64,000 bases of DNA from Epiperipatus broadwayi (GCA_028023455.1 JAQFVV010000049.1:6418855-6482854); one strand, 5' to 3'. Numbered from the stretch's first letter, positions 37,315-49,873 are shown. The notes: generated by a model from the sequence alone, not told the origin. A program made the numbers and translations.

Positions 37315-39810
37315 ATGAGTAAAAGTAATATGGAATCAAAAACTAAGAAAAAACTATCCGGTGCACAAAATCGTAAACGCCAAGCTGAAAAAATAGCAAA
37401 CATTAAAAAAAAAAGTGGATCACTTAATAAATATCTTAAAATATCAACTGCTTCTGAAATAGCTTATACTCAACAAGAACCAGAACCGTGCACATCATCT
37501 AGATCACAGGGAACTGTTGAAAATATTGAACAAGATTTTAGTAAGACACAGTTAAGTGACAACAAAGTCATTGTGCCAATATCATATCAAATGTGTACAA
37601 ATTTAGAAGATCCAGCTGAATGGAATAAAATCGATGACAAACTACGTGTTATTTTAGTAGAAATGGGGCCTGTTCAAAAGAAAGATATTATATATCCGAA
37701 CGATGTACATGGCCGTAAATTTTCTGATGTATATTATAATAGAAAAATGGAAAACGGAGAAGTAGTTTTTCGAAAATGGCTTATTTATTCCGAAATTTTG
37801 AACTCTGTGTTTTGCTTTTGTTGCAAAGTTTTTGGATCTACTGAATCTAGCCTCATAGAAGGATACAATAATTAGAGAAATTTAAGTACAACTTTACACA
37901 GACATGAAACTAGTATGGCTCACATGAAAAGTTTATTGAATTGGAATGAACTTGAGAAAAGATTAAAAAACAAAATTACTATTGATTGTCAATCTCAAAA
38001 TTTATATGAAATGGAAAAGAAACATTGGAGGAGTGTTTTGGAACGGCTGATTGAAATTATCAATTTCCTTGGTAGTCAAAATTTAGCATTTCGTGGATCA
38101 TCTGATAAATTATAGGAAAAAAATAACGGAAATTTTTTAAAATTAATTGAATTATTTGTGAAGTTTGATCCCGTTATGGAAAATCATATTGAGAGGGCCC
38201 TAGATCAAAACAATAGAGTACATTATTTGAGCAAAGATAGCCAAAATGAATTATTGGAAATTTTAAGTACAGCAATTAGGGAAACAATTTTATTATCGAT
38301 AAAGAAATCCAAATATTATTCTATTATTTTAGATTGTACACCAGATGCAAGTAAAACTGAACAAATGACCATAATTATTCGCTTCGTTTTTTGTAATAAT
38401 GGAACGGTTAAAATTAGAGAAAACTTTTTAGGTTTCATAGATATAACAGATTCCACTGGACGAGGTTTATGTACAACAATAATTGAACAACTGGAAAAAT
38501 GGAAGATTCCCATTGAAGACATGCGTGGTCAAGGGTATGATAATGGGGCCAACATGAAAGGCAAAAAGGCTGGACTTCAAAATTTGATTTTAACCAAAAA
38601 CCCTCGTGCATTTTACGTACCATGTGCTGCTCATTCTTTAAACTTAATCATAAACGATGCCGCCAAAGTCAATGTAGATACAATTGGTTTTTTTGCAATT
38701 GTTCAAAAAATATACAATTTTTTTTCATCATCTTATAAACGGTGGTCAATCCTTTTAAAATTTATTAAAACTTTAACTCTAAAACAACCATCAGAAACAC
38801 GATGGGAAAGCAGAATTGATGCAATCCGGCCTCTACGGTATCAGTTGGGTGAAATTTATGATGCACTCTATGAAATAATGAACAACTAATCTTTTAATAG
38901 AGAAATTCAGCATGAAGCTCAATCACTCTGCACTAACCTTAAGGATTACAAATTTATTTGTTCTTTAATAATTTGGCATGATATATTAAATAGAATAAAT
39001 CCTGTCAGTAAAATGCTCCAAAATGTAAATATGAATGCTTCACTTGCTTTAGAATCGATCGCAAATCTAAATAAATTTTTACGAGAATATCGATCAGATT
39101 CAAATTTCAAAAACATTCTCAAAATTGCAGATGAACTTAGCGAAGAGGTTGATGGAGAGAAAGAATTTTAAACTGCCAAAGAAGTTCGACAACGGAAAAA
39201 AACTTGTCAATTTGATTACGAGCATCAGGACGAAACACCTCAAATACCTGAAGAAAAATTTAAAATAAACATGTTTTTTACACTTTTAGATGTAGCGATT
39301 AATTCTTTAACAGAACGCTTTGAACTCCTCGAAGCATGTTATAATAATTTCAATTTTCTATATAAAATATCAGAAATTAATAAGAGCGAGTTACAAGCAA
39401 AATGCAAAGATTTAGAAAATATTTTGAAATTTGATAACAGTAAAGATATTAATGCTACAGATTTATTCGACGAATTATGTGCTTTTCGAGATATTTTTCA
39501 AAAGGATTTTTTAAATTCTCAAAACCCTTTCAAACCACTTAATTTTATAGTTTCTAATAATTTATCTATGCCAAACTTATCAATAGCTTTAAGAATATTA
39601 TTAACATTACCTGTTAGTGTTGCAAGCGGTGAACGCTCTTTTTCTAAGTTAAAATTAATTAAAACTTACTTGAGAACAACTATGTCACAAAAACGGCTTG
39701 TTAATTTGGCATTAATTTCTATTGAAAATGATATTTGTGCAGAACTGGAAATAAATACAATCATATCAAGGTTTATTAATATGAAGTCAAGGAGTATAAA
39801 ATTATTATAA
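37315..39810 (+). pseudogene. hAT transposase (zf-TTF, DUF4371, hAT dimerisation), four in-frame stops
   Basis: A single frame of about 832 codons starts at the ATG at 37315 (a GTG three codons earlier is unlikely) and ends at TAA 39808-39810. There are no frameshifts. It is interrupted by TAG 37873-37875, TAG 38113-38115, TAA 38887-38889 and TAA 39169-39171. Domains in order: basic N-terminus; TTF-type zinc finger (FRKWLIYSEILNSVFCFCC to HRHETSMAH, about 37770-37923); DUF4371-type catalytic region with ILDCTPDASKTEQ and GQGYDNGANMKG (about 38328-38570), AAHSLNLIINDA, and SETRWESRIDAI (acidic residue after the RW pair); then the C-terminal hAT dimerisation domain LPVSVASGERSFSKLKLIK (about 39610-39666). 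ZMYM1-like animal proteins derive from this family. It is non-functional as read. Confidence 0.95.
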
Positions 39811-40160
39811 TTATAACATGTTTTGTAATGCATTTACTTTTTTTAACTGTATTTTCTTTTTTTTTAATATTAAAAATTATTTATTTACATTGCCTTGTTT
39901 GTTTCCCTTAGAAAGATTTTGTACACTAATATTTATAACATGTAGGTGGTATACATTAAAGTGACCAGATTTTAACATTGGTAAAACGGGACACCATTGA
40001 CCAGGGGGGCTGATTAAAAATTTGGTTTATATGGAGCGTTTATATAGATATAGCGTACATTAATAATAATAAATTAAATATGTATGTTTGTAATATTATC
40101 TTTTTTTAAAATTATTTCATTTATAAATTGTAAATTTATTATTAAATTTGCTAATATTTG

Positions 40161-40444
40161 CATAAATTTAGAGGTTAGAAAAATTAGCAAAAATTTTAAA
40201 AATAATGGGTTTGTTAAAAACAGACAGTGACGCAAATAATAAATATGAAATTTTTTAAAAAAAAAATATTTGAGATTAAAATATGTAAATGTTTTTCGAA
40301 AATTATTTTAAACATTTAAATATTTTAATCTCAAACATTATTTTTTTTAAATTTATTATATATATATATTTGAATCACTCTGTCTATTTTTAACAAACAC
40401 ATTATTTTTAAAATTTCTGCAAATTTTTCTAACATCTAAATTTG
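40161..40444. repeat. Inverted repeat with arms of about 140 bp
   Basis: An imperfect hairpin. The left arm AAATTTAGAGGTTAGAAAAA pairs with the right-end complement TTTTTCTAACATCTAAATTT, and inner ends meet around 40300. It lies within the nested element. Confidence 0.85.
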
Positions 40445-40448
40445 CCGT

Positions 40449-40505
40449 GTTAAATTATATATTATTTCATACAAACCGTTTGTATGAAATAATATATAAT
40501 TTAAC
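40449..40505. repeat. Perfect palindrome, 28-bp arms, 1-nt centre
   Basis: 40449-40476 and 40478-40505 are exact reverse complements around a single C at 40477. The arms start GTTAAATTATATATTATTTC. In RNA or single-stranded DNA this would form a very stable hairpin. Confidence 0.97.
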
Positions 40506-40515
40506 AATCAATTTT

Positions 40516-40543
40516 ATGCTATTTTTGATATCAAAAATAGCAT
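40516..40543. repeat. Perfect 28-bp palindrome
   Basis: ATGCTATTTTTGAT is followed immediately by its exact complement, with no loop. It is eleven bases downstream of the 57-bp palindrome. Confidence 0.97.
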
Positions 40544-40685
40544 TACATCGTGCATTCTTTCTAAAAATCATGACTTTTTTAAAACACCACGGGACACGGT
40601 CGGGTCACCTTAGTAAACATACATATTGACAGGGGCGCCAAAATCAAATTTGCATGCGGGCGCCTAGTACCCAGCGCCGGCCCTG

Positions 40686-40693
40686 TAAATGTA
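40686..40693 (+). repeat. hAT target-site duplication, right (TAAATGTA)
   Basis: Exact match to 36100-36107, confirming the element boundary. Confidence 0.97.
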
Positions 40694-41760
40694 TATGTTT
40701 GTTCATTTGAAATGTATCGTCATCATTTATCTTTTTTAATTTAAATTATCTTACGCGTGCAAACGAAGAGAAAGTATACTTACACAGACCAACGTTTTAT
40801 TATTTCTTATATATATATGTTTATTCAGGCTGCAACTATGCTTGCAGCCATATTTGTACCAGTCATTTAAGACTGACTGTCACAATACAGTGATGAAGCA
40901 AATGTTTTCTCTTCAACAATTCACTTTACTTATATATAAACGTGCATAATACGTTTCATGTGTCTTTTACCACGTAAATTTAGTTAAATCATTAATATAT
41001 ATTTTAACATTTTATTTCTAAATTAAAAATGTTTGTAATCCAGTCAATTTGTATATAACAGTAATCTATAATGTTTATAAGTTCTTTAATTAATAAGATT
41101 TCACAAACGTCTTTATATATATATAATAAAATTCATAACATCAAAATTCTTATAACATTTTCACTTTAATTCTGTTAAGTTTTAATTAAAAGAATTAATG
41201 GATGCCATGGATTTTCTCAGTTATTTAGAATAAAAGAAAAAAAAATTTGATTTTCTAATTTTTCAGATAAACTATCTAACCATTTTCAGTTTCTGCAAAT
41301 ACGTTTGATTTCTTGACTCTCTAATGCAAAAGTGTTGCTATCATCGAAACTGACAATAATGGGTAAAAAAGTTGTAAAAGGCTGGACAAGAGAACTTACT
41401 TCACACATTATAATTACTGTTAGTGAAATCAGCCATCTCCAGCTTGTTCCAATGATAAATTGTTATCATTTCAAGCAGACCCAATGAACAGAGCAGAAAA
41501 ATTTTGTTCTAATATCGATTGGTCAAAATTGTTAAATTTCAATGACAATTTCTTTGTGAGCTAACTGATTTAAGTTTAATCAATTGTGGGCCATTGAGTA
41601 AGGAAAAGGTGAAAAATTGATTCTACCAAATACTATATATATAAAAATCCAATTATTAAGAAAAGAAATATTAGACAAGTATTTGATTAATAAACTAGGA
41701 ATTTTTATTTGATTAACTTTTTTTTTTGTTATTGGATTTGGAACTGGAAAAGTTTTAGAA
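40694..41760. other. AT-rich spacer
   Basis: No supported gene. Confidence 0.4.
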
Positions 41761-42420
41761 GTTCTAATGTAGATATAAAGACATAAATGTTTTTATGTTT
41801 AACGATTTCATAACTTTATATATATATGTATGAGACCTCTGACTATAGATAACATATCGACTTGCTTATAATCCGGATTCAAATCTAGGTTTGATACAAT
41901 TTGATTTTTTTAAAAGTCAAATAATGGCTTAGGATTTATTTTTTCAAATAACCAGCCTAAAGCCAACATATCTAGAAATTTTATAACAGTTACCAAAAGG
42001 GTAACAAAATTTAATTTGCTAGAGAGGGAAACAGATTTAGAAAATTGTTTAACTCTCAACACTTAAAATATTGATAGACTGTTGAGCATTACAAATTCGA
42101 ATGTACATATAAAGACAAAAATGATTTTCTGTTTAACGATTTCATATCTTTATATATATAATACCTAGATTATAGATAACATCTACTTGTCAATAATCTG
42201 TCTTCAAATTTGAGTTTGATATTACTTGAATTTTTTTAAGACCAAATAAATGTTTATGCCTTATTTTTTCACATATCCAGCCTAAAGCTAACCTATCTAG
42301 AAATTATACAGAGCTTAATAAATGTTTACAAAGCTTTGTTTAGTTAAAGAGACAAACAAGTTTAGAGAATTGCTTAAATGCTCAATATTCAAAAAATCGA
42401 AAGCCTGTTGACTATTAATT
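41761..42420 (+). repeat. Two-copy tandem repeat, period about 333 bp
   Basis: Unit 1 starts at 41761 and unit 2 at about 42094. They share ATATAAAGACA.AAATG, TGTTTAACGATTTCATA, CTTTATATATATA, GATAACAT, CCAGCCTAAAG and TATCTAGAAATT in the same order. Each unit includes an ATTCAAAT/CTTCAAAT stretch reminiscent of a decayed tRNA box B. No coding sequence. Confidence 0.8.
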
Positions 42421-43004
42421 TTTACATCATTTATCTTTTAAGAAAGGTTGTTGAAAGATTTTTGCTTTGTTGCTGACAATGTGAAGACTATTTTACCTTA
42501 GAAGTAAAATGATGGACATGTATCAGGGATATAGTCTTTTAATTTCCAATTTATAAAAACTAGACAATCCCAATATTACTAACAATCAACAAATTCAAAC
42601 TGTTGTCAAGGCAATATAAATACATTTTAATGATATACTAGCAAATGTAATCTGTACAGAATTAAATAGCTTAGCACAATAAAAATGCTCAATTTATTTT
42701 TAACTCATTAACATAATTTTGCCTATTAAACAAATATATGTTCTTAAATAAAAAGTAGAAGCAAGGCCAAAAAATGCATACATTCTCAGAACTACCTTTA
42801 ATTGAAAATAACAGTCAATTATCCCTAATCTGAAAAGAAGTATTCATAAAGTTGATGGTGTCAGACTCCAAAATAATTAATCAAAAACGTCTCTTTGACC
42901 ATTTTATTTATTTTATTACTTTCATAAATAATAAAATATGCATTATCAAATAATATTTTTTGATCAGTATCATATGTATCAATGTTTAAAACTACAATAA
43001 CGTA
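42421..43004. other. AT-rich spacer
   Basis: No supported gene or repeat. Confidence 0.4.
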
Positions 43005-43171
43005 TTGAATAATATTTCTGTAGTGTAATTTTCACTTGACCTCATTCATGCAAGATAGGAACTGTTTTCTGCCTGCTTTTAACATCTTGTGGAAGAATGT
43101 AATCATAAACATATGACCAAAAACATGTGAATGTGATGTAGTGAAAATTACACTACAGAAATATTATTCAT
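43005..43171. mobile_element. MITE with perfect 31-bp terminal inverted repeats
   Basis: 43006-43036 is the exact reverse complement of 43140-43170 (TGAATAATATTTCTGTAGTG at the left end). TA dinucleotides at 43003-43004 and 43172-43173 could be a Tc1/mariner-type target duplication. The 103-bp centre is unpaired. No coding capacity. Confidence 0.8.
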
Positions 43172-46100
43172 TATTGGATAATCCCTGGCTTAATGAATAA
43201 GTAATAAAAATTATTAATATGCAATGATATTATTAATTCTACTTATATGAATTTTATTTATTTAATGAAGAATCAAATATACTTTCTGCTATATAGATCT
43301 TAATCAGCTGCATAAAATTTTGTAGTCTATTTCTGGATGCTTTTATTATATACTAACATTCCAGAATGATTTAATAATGAATTCATAATAAGTCTTTTCT
43401 ACAAATAACTCTTTTGCCCCTCCCAGCAAATGACTTTTTATTAATCTATAAAATTAACAATTTAAAAAGCAAACAATTTTTTAAATCATTGCTATTAAAC
43501 TACTTTTTAAATCATTATTATAATTATTTTTTTAAAACGAAATAGATTTAACAAAATTATCAAAATAATTATTTAATCATTTAATCTCACAATAACAAAA
43601 AAAAACATTGGTGCTGTCCACTTATAAACAAATGATTAAAAATCATTAAGCATAATCAGTATGGTTTAATTTGCTTTTTTTAAAATAAAATAATTATATA
43701 GAGAAGGGAATAAACATCTGGTTACATGCTTTTACAAACTTACACACACTCACTTGTAAGCATCAGTTTAAAAAGCACAAGTGCGTTTTAAATAAGTTGG
43801 TGCATGTAAATTCATAAAAGAGATGACTGGAGGTTAATTCTTTTCTATATATTACATATATAGTTAAATGCTATATAAATAGTCTATTTATAGTGATTAT
43901 ATTATAAAATATCATTAACTGTCTTTTCTAAAATCTTTAATTCATTAAAATCAAAAGTATAGCTGTCAATAGTAAATTTAACATTAATATCAAATGCATT
44001 TAATCCAAATAAATAAAAATTATTTAACTAATCACATTAATTTTTAAAACTTAATATAAATCTATCATATTAATGGAGAAATAACATAACCAATTACCCA
44101 TTCTTTTTTAACTTAATTTTATCAAATTCATTATTATTCCTAAAAAAAAAAAACTGAATGCTCTTTAAATTACATATAATTCTTTTTTAAATCTGAAAGC
44201 TAGAATAATAGTCGGCTTCCATTATCATGACAATCTACATTAAATAGTCAGAATCAACATATATCATTATCAATAGAAGCTTTTAGTATAAACTTAATTA
44301 TTTGGTAAGTTTTAAAATTTAATCATTAAATACTAGATATAACTATTGTGCTTAGATGACAGTAATATTCAATGCATCAAAAAAAAAAAGAGATAGATTT
44401 ATCATTAGAAGAAAATATATTTTTTCACTTGTGCAATTTTTTCAACACTGTTTCCTGAAAAAAACTAATTATTTGTTTACAAGTTTTCTTTTTTATTTGC
44501 AAAATTATTAAATATTTATTTTTTATTAAATATATGGTGTTTTAATGTAACTTTTGCTTAAATACATTTGAATTTTACGATAACATTTGCCTGTTGAAAA
44601 TGTATGTGGGTGTAGTGTCAGACAGAAAATGGTCATTATTAATACCTTAATTGTTAATTTTTAATACTTTTAATTGGAAAATTGATTATTAATATTTTAA
44701 GGTCATTTTCATTTTTATAATTTATTATTTTATTAACATTTATCAAAAAATACTTGAAAAATATGTTTTCTTTCATTAAATCTGTGTTTAGAGGGAAGGC
44801 TGAATTGAATATATTTAAAATTGCTACATATTTTTATTTGCACACTTGTTTTGTATTTTTTAAGATTAATTTTATTATTTTGAATTATGATTTTAATAAA
44901 ATTTAACCAAAATGTAAATATTTGATTAAAAATAAACTTTTGTTTCATTAAAATTACAAGCAAAAAAAAGTAAACATAAATACCCATGATTATATTTTAA
45001 TACATGCTTAAAGATTAAAACAAAAATAAATATATTAATACTTTTGAATCTTATTAAAAATTTGATGTTTTAATATCATGGATATCAAACACAATTTTTA
45101 TTAATGCTCAAATATAATTCTGCTTAAAATCTCAACAATAAATCCAAAATAAGTGAGAGTAAAATTTATAATAAATATTTTTTGTTTGTCTAATTGTTAA
45201 AAGTTGTAATCTTTTATAAAATCATTATTTTCTATCTAAAAGTTTTAAAAATATAATTTTAAGTAATTGTTTTAAAATAATATCTGAATAGAAACAAATT
45301 ATTTCCTATTAGCAAAATTTTGCTTTGAAATTAATTAGGGACTGCAATAATTTTATGAGAGCTAATAGTAATTATCAAAGTGTTAGTAAAATGTGTATCA
45401 AATGCAATTGGAAGACAAATGAGAGGTTTGGAGATTTGGAGATATACAAGGTTTTTGAATTTAATATGCTTAATATATTTAGAATGAATGAACATTTATT
45501 TCTAATAGCTTTATTTAACTCTATTAAATATGATATTTCAAGAAAGTTTATGTTAGTATAAGAAGGATATTTTTAAAGAGTTATTCAAATAGTTTTATCA
45601 ATTTGAAAAGAAGGGAAAAAGGATAAATTAATACTATGCACCTGAATTAAAACCTGAACGAGAGAATATTATTTTGAAAGTGCGAGTATAATTTATCATT
45701 ATACAAATGTGAATGAAATGCATTATTTCTAGTTTATCTTAAAAGGGCAATTTGAATGGATTATATATTTGCAAATGTTATGTTGCAAGAATTGAAAAAA
45801 AAGTGACTTTTGAATTTATATGTCAAAACAAGATTTACTTCCTATAAAAAACCGATGAATGAATTATATATGTTTTAAAATTACTTTCTTTATTTAAAAT
45901 GAAATGGACTATAATGTGTTTCTTTTTGAAGACTAGCATTATATTATATTATTAGTAAATGGATGGAAAATCTGTCTGATTGAAATATGTGCATTTTAAA
46001 AGAGAAAAAAAAGTCTTGAATTTTTTAAAAGTATCTATCTTTAATGAATGCAAATGTATATTTTTGCTTTTGAAGAAAGTAAAGATGAAAGTTGTTTATT

Positions 46101-47571
46101 TTATTTAAGAAATTTAATAAATGAACAAATCTTGTGTTATAAAATATTTTACAAAATGCTTACCAATGGAAATATTGATATTGTGATATATTTTGCTATA
46201 AAAAGTTGGAATTAATATGAAAAATATATGTATGTGAAAGATATATTGTTAAATTATAGATTCATAAATATTTTTTTACATGAAAATATTGGTTATCTGG
46301 ATAAATATTCAGAAAATGAACTAAATAATATATTTATCTAAATTGGATGAACAATATTTTACCAAGATTTTTCAGAATTTAGTTTTGCAATTTAAAAGTT
46401 TGTTGAATGTCAACAGGAGGAGAGGAATTTTTATTCAAAACTTTTTCTAGTATCATAGCAATGGAGGAAAAAATCAAGACTCTAGAAGAGCAGACACAAA
46501 TAGAGACTTTAATCTCTTTGATTTTTTTATGATATTAATTTAGTGATAATATTTTAAATGTTCAATTAACATGTTTATTATAAATATATTCTGTGTTTAA
46601 TATTAAAATAGTTTAGTTCTTAATAAAAAAAATTAGGTTTCAGAAATTAGTTTTTCTGACAGGTAATAAAATGTTTATCGTTTATTTGATGTTGGACAAT
46701 CGAGGAAAGAAGTGGATCACCATTTATAATTCTAATAATTGTTAAAATTATAGGTAATATATTATTTGTTTACACTGCATTTTTTGATAATATTTTTAAA
46801 ACATTTTTTAAAATTAATACTTTATTGTTATTTGTCGTATTGCTTGAATATATTTAAAAATTTAAACAAATCATTAATATGATTATTAACATATTATTTA
46901 TTTTATAAAGGAAAAGTAAATGTAAGAGTATACCTTATAAAATATCTAAAGGTACTTGAAGTATTTTTCTTAGAAATGTGCATATATTTTACAACATATT
47001 TGAGTTGTTAATATATTATTATTATGAATGGTATCTGTTAAGATACACTGATAAGAAAGTATTGATCTCTAAATTATATAATGCTATAATAAATAAATAA
47101 ATGTATGATACTAATGAATATTTTATTAAAAACATTTGTGCCTGAAATACTTTGAACTATCTTGAAGTAAATATTGGATCTTTGTTGTTTTTTAGAAGAG
47201 TAGTTTGCAGATTATTTTTATAGTGTGGCTTGTATTTCTTTGCAATGTTAGCAAATTATTCAGCATGTGGAAGATATAAGATGGTAGTCAGGAAAGTAAT
47301 TATTAAATGAAATCACAGGTCTTAGGGATATTTATAAAAGGATATTATATATGAGTTATATTGTCATAAGTTGAAAGATTTTTAACATACAGGTAACAAA
47401 GGACTTGTATAGTAATTTTCCATGGACAGTTGCATTCTTTTACAGTCAGTAAGAGCAGAGATAAAAGCCATGATCTGAATTTAAGGTGCTTAATAAAAAT
47501 GGACCTTAAGCACTGTAAGCATGATGATATTGTTTCTTACATGTTTGAGTTATTATTATATTCATATCCCT
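43172..47571. other. AT-rich spacer, strongly strand-skewed after 44.5 kb
   Basis: No supported gene. A 78-codon plus frame (45325-45561) has no recognised motif. C exceeds G on the plus strand up to about 44.4 kb. From about 44.5 kb C becomes scarce and G is clearly more common. Confidence 0.45.
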
Positions 47572-47585
47572 AACTATAATCACTA
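47572..47585 (+). repeat. SINE target-site duplication, left
   Basis: AACTATAATCACTA, identical to 47676-47689. Confidence 0.95.
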
Positions 47586-47675
47586 GTCAAGTGTTGGTGC
47601 CCTTGTGGTTAGCATAGCTGCCTTACAAGGAGCTGGCCTGGGTTCGCTTTCTGGTCAATGCTTTGACATATAAAA
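47586..47675 (+). mobile_element. tRNA-derived mini-SINE, copy 2
   Basis: A 90-bp insert lies between perfect 14-bp target duplications. The tRNA-like head at 47591-47661 has wobble-rich acceptor pairing (GTGTTGG with TCAATGC), a box A-like TGCCCTTGTGG and a box B-like GGTTCGCTTTC. The anticodon loop CTTACAA suggests a Val(UAC)-like origin. The tail TTTGACATAT followed by A-run matches copy 1 at 35.6 kb. The exact target duplication implies a young insertion. Confidence 0.88.
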
Positions 47676-47689
47676 AACTATAATCACTA
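47676..47689 (+). repeat. SINE target-site duplication, right
   Basis: AACTATAATCACTA, identical to 47572-47585. Confidence 0.95.
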
Positions 47690-49873
47690 TCAATCACCAC
47701 TGTTATTACATCATAAATGATAGTTTTTAAAAGATGGTTAGAATAATGGCTAAACTGTTGGGTGTTGGAAATTTTGTGAAGACAAGATGAGATATAAAAA
47801 ATTCCATCACAAATGATGTTAAATTATTTACTGATTGTTTTAATAAAAATAGGAGAGGAATGATTTGATATTCCTGAAAATTATTTTAAATGTTAGAGAT
47901 CATTAAAACTCAACTATAAATGTATATTTTGGTTGAATTGTAAGAGAGAGTGATGAAAGTGTAATTTTTGAATACTATGATGGATGTAAGGTATGAAAAT
48001 AAATAAAATATAACATATATCAAGCAATAGAATTTGTTAATAAAGTTAAAATATGTTATAAGAAGGGTAAACTTATAAACTAGAGAAGTGTTATGAAATT
48101 ATACTTTAAATGTTTTTATAAGTAATTTACTTTACGAAGGGAGGCCATAACTATATTTTTTTTTATTCAAAATTTCTTGCATTGAAATACTAGAACATAT
48201 CAAAAGGGGTCAAGATAAATGCTTTACTGAAATGCAAAGGAAGTACTTAATAATTTTAAAAATTACATTATATGCTAAGTTTAGGTATGTGTGTGTTTTA
48301 ATTTAAACCTATAATAATAAGTATTGCATAATCATAAATATTTTTTGAAATATTACAAAGTATAGTTTGAATTTTAATGAATCATATCATTTATCATCTT
48401 ATCATCAGTGTGGCAACAAAATATTGTTGATAAAAATAATATAACATTGTTATAATATACTGTATGATTTTATTTTCCATATTAGATAGTTAGAATGAAG
48501 GTTATCTTATGTTCATTTACTTATTATATTTTATTGTGTAAATATTTTAATTTTAAATAATTTTTATGTTATTTTAGATTGTAAATATTTTCATGTTCTA
48601 TACATTTTTTGTGTTATGAGTGTAATGTTATTAAATTATAATAAAATTGTTATTGTTTTAAAATGTATATTATATTGAGAGTTTGATTTGTCCAAATGTA
48701 TTTTTCTTTGATTCTTCTTATCCACATGTGTGATCTATAAAGATTGATGGTTTAAAACATTACTTGTTTACACATGATTTTTCAAAGATTATTTGGAATA
48801 TTATTATTGCACATAATTGATTAATAAAAGTATATTATCATAATCATTCTTATTACTGAAGATATAATTATTGATTATTATGAGAATTATCAATGCTAAT
48901 TTTAAAATAATTAAGATTGCAATTATATTAAAAATGTAATATAAATGTCATATAAAAGAAATAAAAGACTATACAATGTTTTTATAAGAATTTATGCTTT
49001 TACTTGTTTTATTGGAGTATATATAATAGTCAAATAGATATGTGACTTTAAGAGTTGTTAAAGTATTTTTATTGTTTATTATTATTTGTGAGGGCAGTTA
49101 AATATATGTAAAATCCCTCATTATATTTAACTATGTGGTATTAATTTGTCTATTATTATTGATAAAGATAAAGCTGAGATTTTAAATAATTATTGAGTTG
49201 TATAGAATGATGATTGATAAGAATTATTAGTTGATGTTAGATTTTAATATTATTTTACTAAAGTAATAGTAATTAATTTATTGTTTTTCCATAATAAATT
49301 TGATAAATTGTAAGTTAGGAATATTCTATGTGTGTTTAAAGACATGAAAATATTTACAGGATAGTTTTTGTTATATCAGTTAAGTATGGATAATATTGTT
49401 ATGCTATTGAAAATATATCTTTTGAGTATATCCTCAATGACAAGCCATAACACCTTGCTGATCATCTCATGTGAAGAGTTTTTATAATTTTATTAGGATT
49501 TTTAAGCGAACCATATTTTCATTGTAATTTATGAGCTAGTTATATAAATGAAATTTAGTATAATAAAAGAGATGAGTATTTAATTTGAAGTCTGATTATT
49601 TTCTATGAATATAATTATTATTATATTTTAACTTGGATAGTTTATTATATTTAGTTATTATAAAATATTGATTTTATTAGATATTATACGGTAGTAGTGT
49701 ATTTTGAACTAGTCATAATATTATTTAACTTTAGAAGTCATTGTTTACATATCTTGACTGTAGTTTATATTTTATTCGATAGTTAGCCTGAGTGCCTTTA
49801 TGTTAGATTTTCTTTAAGCAAGGGTACAATATATATAAACATTAAAAGCATAAAGCTAAATTAGTCAATAAAT
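47690..49873. other. AT-rich spacer with low C content
   Basis: No gene seen. Counting 48961-49260 by hand gives 45 G and 15 C. Confidence 0.5.

Larger units (their letters stand above)
39957..40612. mobile_element. Nested non-autonomous hAT-like element, 656 bp
   Basis: It begins TAAAGTGACCAGA and ends with the near complement of TAAGGTGACCCGA. The flanks are GTATACAT (39949-39956) and GTAAACAT (40613-40620), an 8-bp target duplication with one mismatch. Both ends also carry a CGGGACAC motif. There is no transposase. The interior is dominated by three inverted repeats. It sits inside the 3' non-coding part of the larger hAT, so it inserted later. Confidence 0.7.
36108..40685 (+). mobile_element. 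hAT DNA transposon, 4,578 bp, complete ends
   Basis: The terminal inverted repeats start CAGGGCCGGCG at 36108 and end with the complement at 40685. They are flanked by a perfect 8-bp duplication. Subterminal GGCGCC motifs occur on the left (36167-36180 and 36203-36216, as GGCGCCATC.CTGA) and on the right (near 40634 and 40660); these are plausible transposase-binding sites. GCATGC palindromes lie beside the left end (36126-36150). It encodes one transposase on the plus strand. The 3' non-coding part was later hit by a nested hAT-like MITE. Intact ends and target duplication indicate a fairly recent insertion. The ends could still be recognised by a transposase supplied elsewhere. Confidence 0.96.

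Noticed and set aside
37873-39171. Readthrough or recoding of the four hAT stops
   Set aside because: The stops are a mix of TAG and TAA at four sites with no readthrough context. Ordinary nonsense decay explains them.
45325-45561. 78-codon plus-strand frame with two Cys in a short span
   Set aside because: Composition and length fit chance in a G-skewed AT-rich region; no motif.
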